Positions 63,893 through 64,000 of a DNA stretch of 64,000 bases are shown one piece after another. How positions within the stretch are numbered: position 1 is the stretch's first letter; every line of letters begins with the position of its first letter. The translations under genes were made by a program, and so were the position numbers. This DNA comes from Alphaproteobacteria bacterium. Its GTDB lineage: Bacteria > Pseudomonadota > Alphaproteobacteria > Rhodobacterales > Rhodobacteraceae. The notes beneath the pieces were generated by a model, which did no database searches, was not told the DNA's origin, and worked only from the letters and a program-made list of their open reading frames with translations. The stretch lies in assembly GCA_030148665.1 (NCBI GenBank), contig JASBSZ010000015.1:62001-126000 (forward strand), given 5' to 3'.

Positions 63893-64000
63893 ATGTTCAC
63901 CGCATCCATGAATTTCGCCCTGGGCGAGGAGATCGAAGCCTTGCGTGACATGGTTCATCGCTGGGCCCAGGAACGTGTCGCCCCGATGGCGGCCGAGATC
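63893..64000 (+). CDS. Acyl-CoA dehydrogenase, isovaleryl-CoA type (3' end missing)
   Basis: Only the first 36 codons are in the window: MFTASMNFALGEEIEAL followed by RDMVHRWAQERVAPMAAEI. This N-terminus looks like isovaleryl-CoA dehydrogenase of the leucine degradation (liu) operon. GGAGG precedes the ATG by about 10 bases; an ATG five codons later is an alternative. The identification relies on a short stretch and may extend to other acyl-CoA dehydrogenases. Confidence 0.65.
   Translation, partial: MFTASMNFALGEEIEALRDMVHRWAQERVAPMAAEI

Noticed and set aside
1-64000. CRISPR arrays, rRNA and tRNA genes
   Set aside because: No regularly spaced repeats and no tRNA- or rRNA-like sequence were seen anywhere in the window.

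Overview
The window reads as chromosomal DNA of a facultatively anaerobic alphaproteobacterium, most likely Rhodobacteraceae. It is GC-rich and genes are packed with ATGA/TGATG overlaps. NtrYX, the SPOR-dac-tmk-holB-tatD-MBL string, the polyamine-type ABC operon and a dispersed element ending in GTATTTGNNCAAAGAAGAA all point that way. This assignment is from memory of such genomes; no search was run.

Layout. 1-7489: housekeeping and accessory genes (3' part of ntrY, ntrX, a YeeE/YedE sulfur transporter, an MFS and a MATE transporter, msrA). 7496-36635: a dense island for anaerobic aromatic catabolism. 36991-42780: a diguanylate cyclase and a small glycan cluster (GT11, GT2, GT25, tyrosine phosphatase). 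43023-47878: polyamine-type ABC importer. 47927-54406 (minus): AEC carrier, MBL hydrolase, TatD, HolB, Tmk, D,D-carboxypeptidase, SPOR lipoprotein. 54625-61278: PPOX protein, GlmS, GlmU, Gph, a broken paiB, a DegT aminotransferase. 61435-64000: an unknown exported protein, an APC permease and the first codons of an isovaleryl-CoA dehydrogenase-like gene.

The island encodes two routes to benzoyl-CoA and its reductive dearomatisation. Phenylacetate: PadJ ligase, PadB plus a fused PadC-PadD (phenylacetyl-CoA to phenylglyoxylate), then phenylglyoxylate dehydrogenase (PadE, PadH with a fused ferredoxin domain, PadG, PadI). 4-Hydroxybenzoate: the molybdenum enzyme HcrCAB; the benzoate-CoA ligase-like protein may supply CoA thioesters. 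Core: ATP-dependent benzoyl-CoA reductase BcrCBAD with ferredoxin, the Thauera-type lower pathway Dch-Had-Oah to 3-hydroxypimeloyl-CoA, and divergent KorAB to reduce ferredoxin from 2-oxoglutarate. Beta-oxidation of the pimeloyl product, a dedicated regulator and an aromatic uptake system are not in the window.

Most notable: (i) the same 20-bp palindromic architecture, GTAWW-N3-GTAC-N3-WWTAC, lies in the four upstream regions that serve all six transcription units of the island; (ii) a benzoate-CoA ligase is fused in frame to the PadE gamma subunit, yet the linker carries a strong Shine-Dalgarno and TTG start that could also release free PadE; (iii) an FlK-type thioesterase leads the padB operon and could hydrolyse phenylglyoxylyl-CoA; (iv) a RidA-like protein without the usual catalytic Arg, a hemerythrin and a tandem GNAT protein surround the hcr genes.
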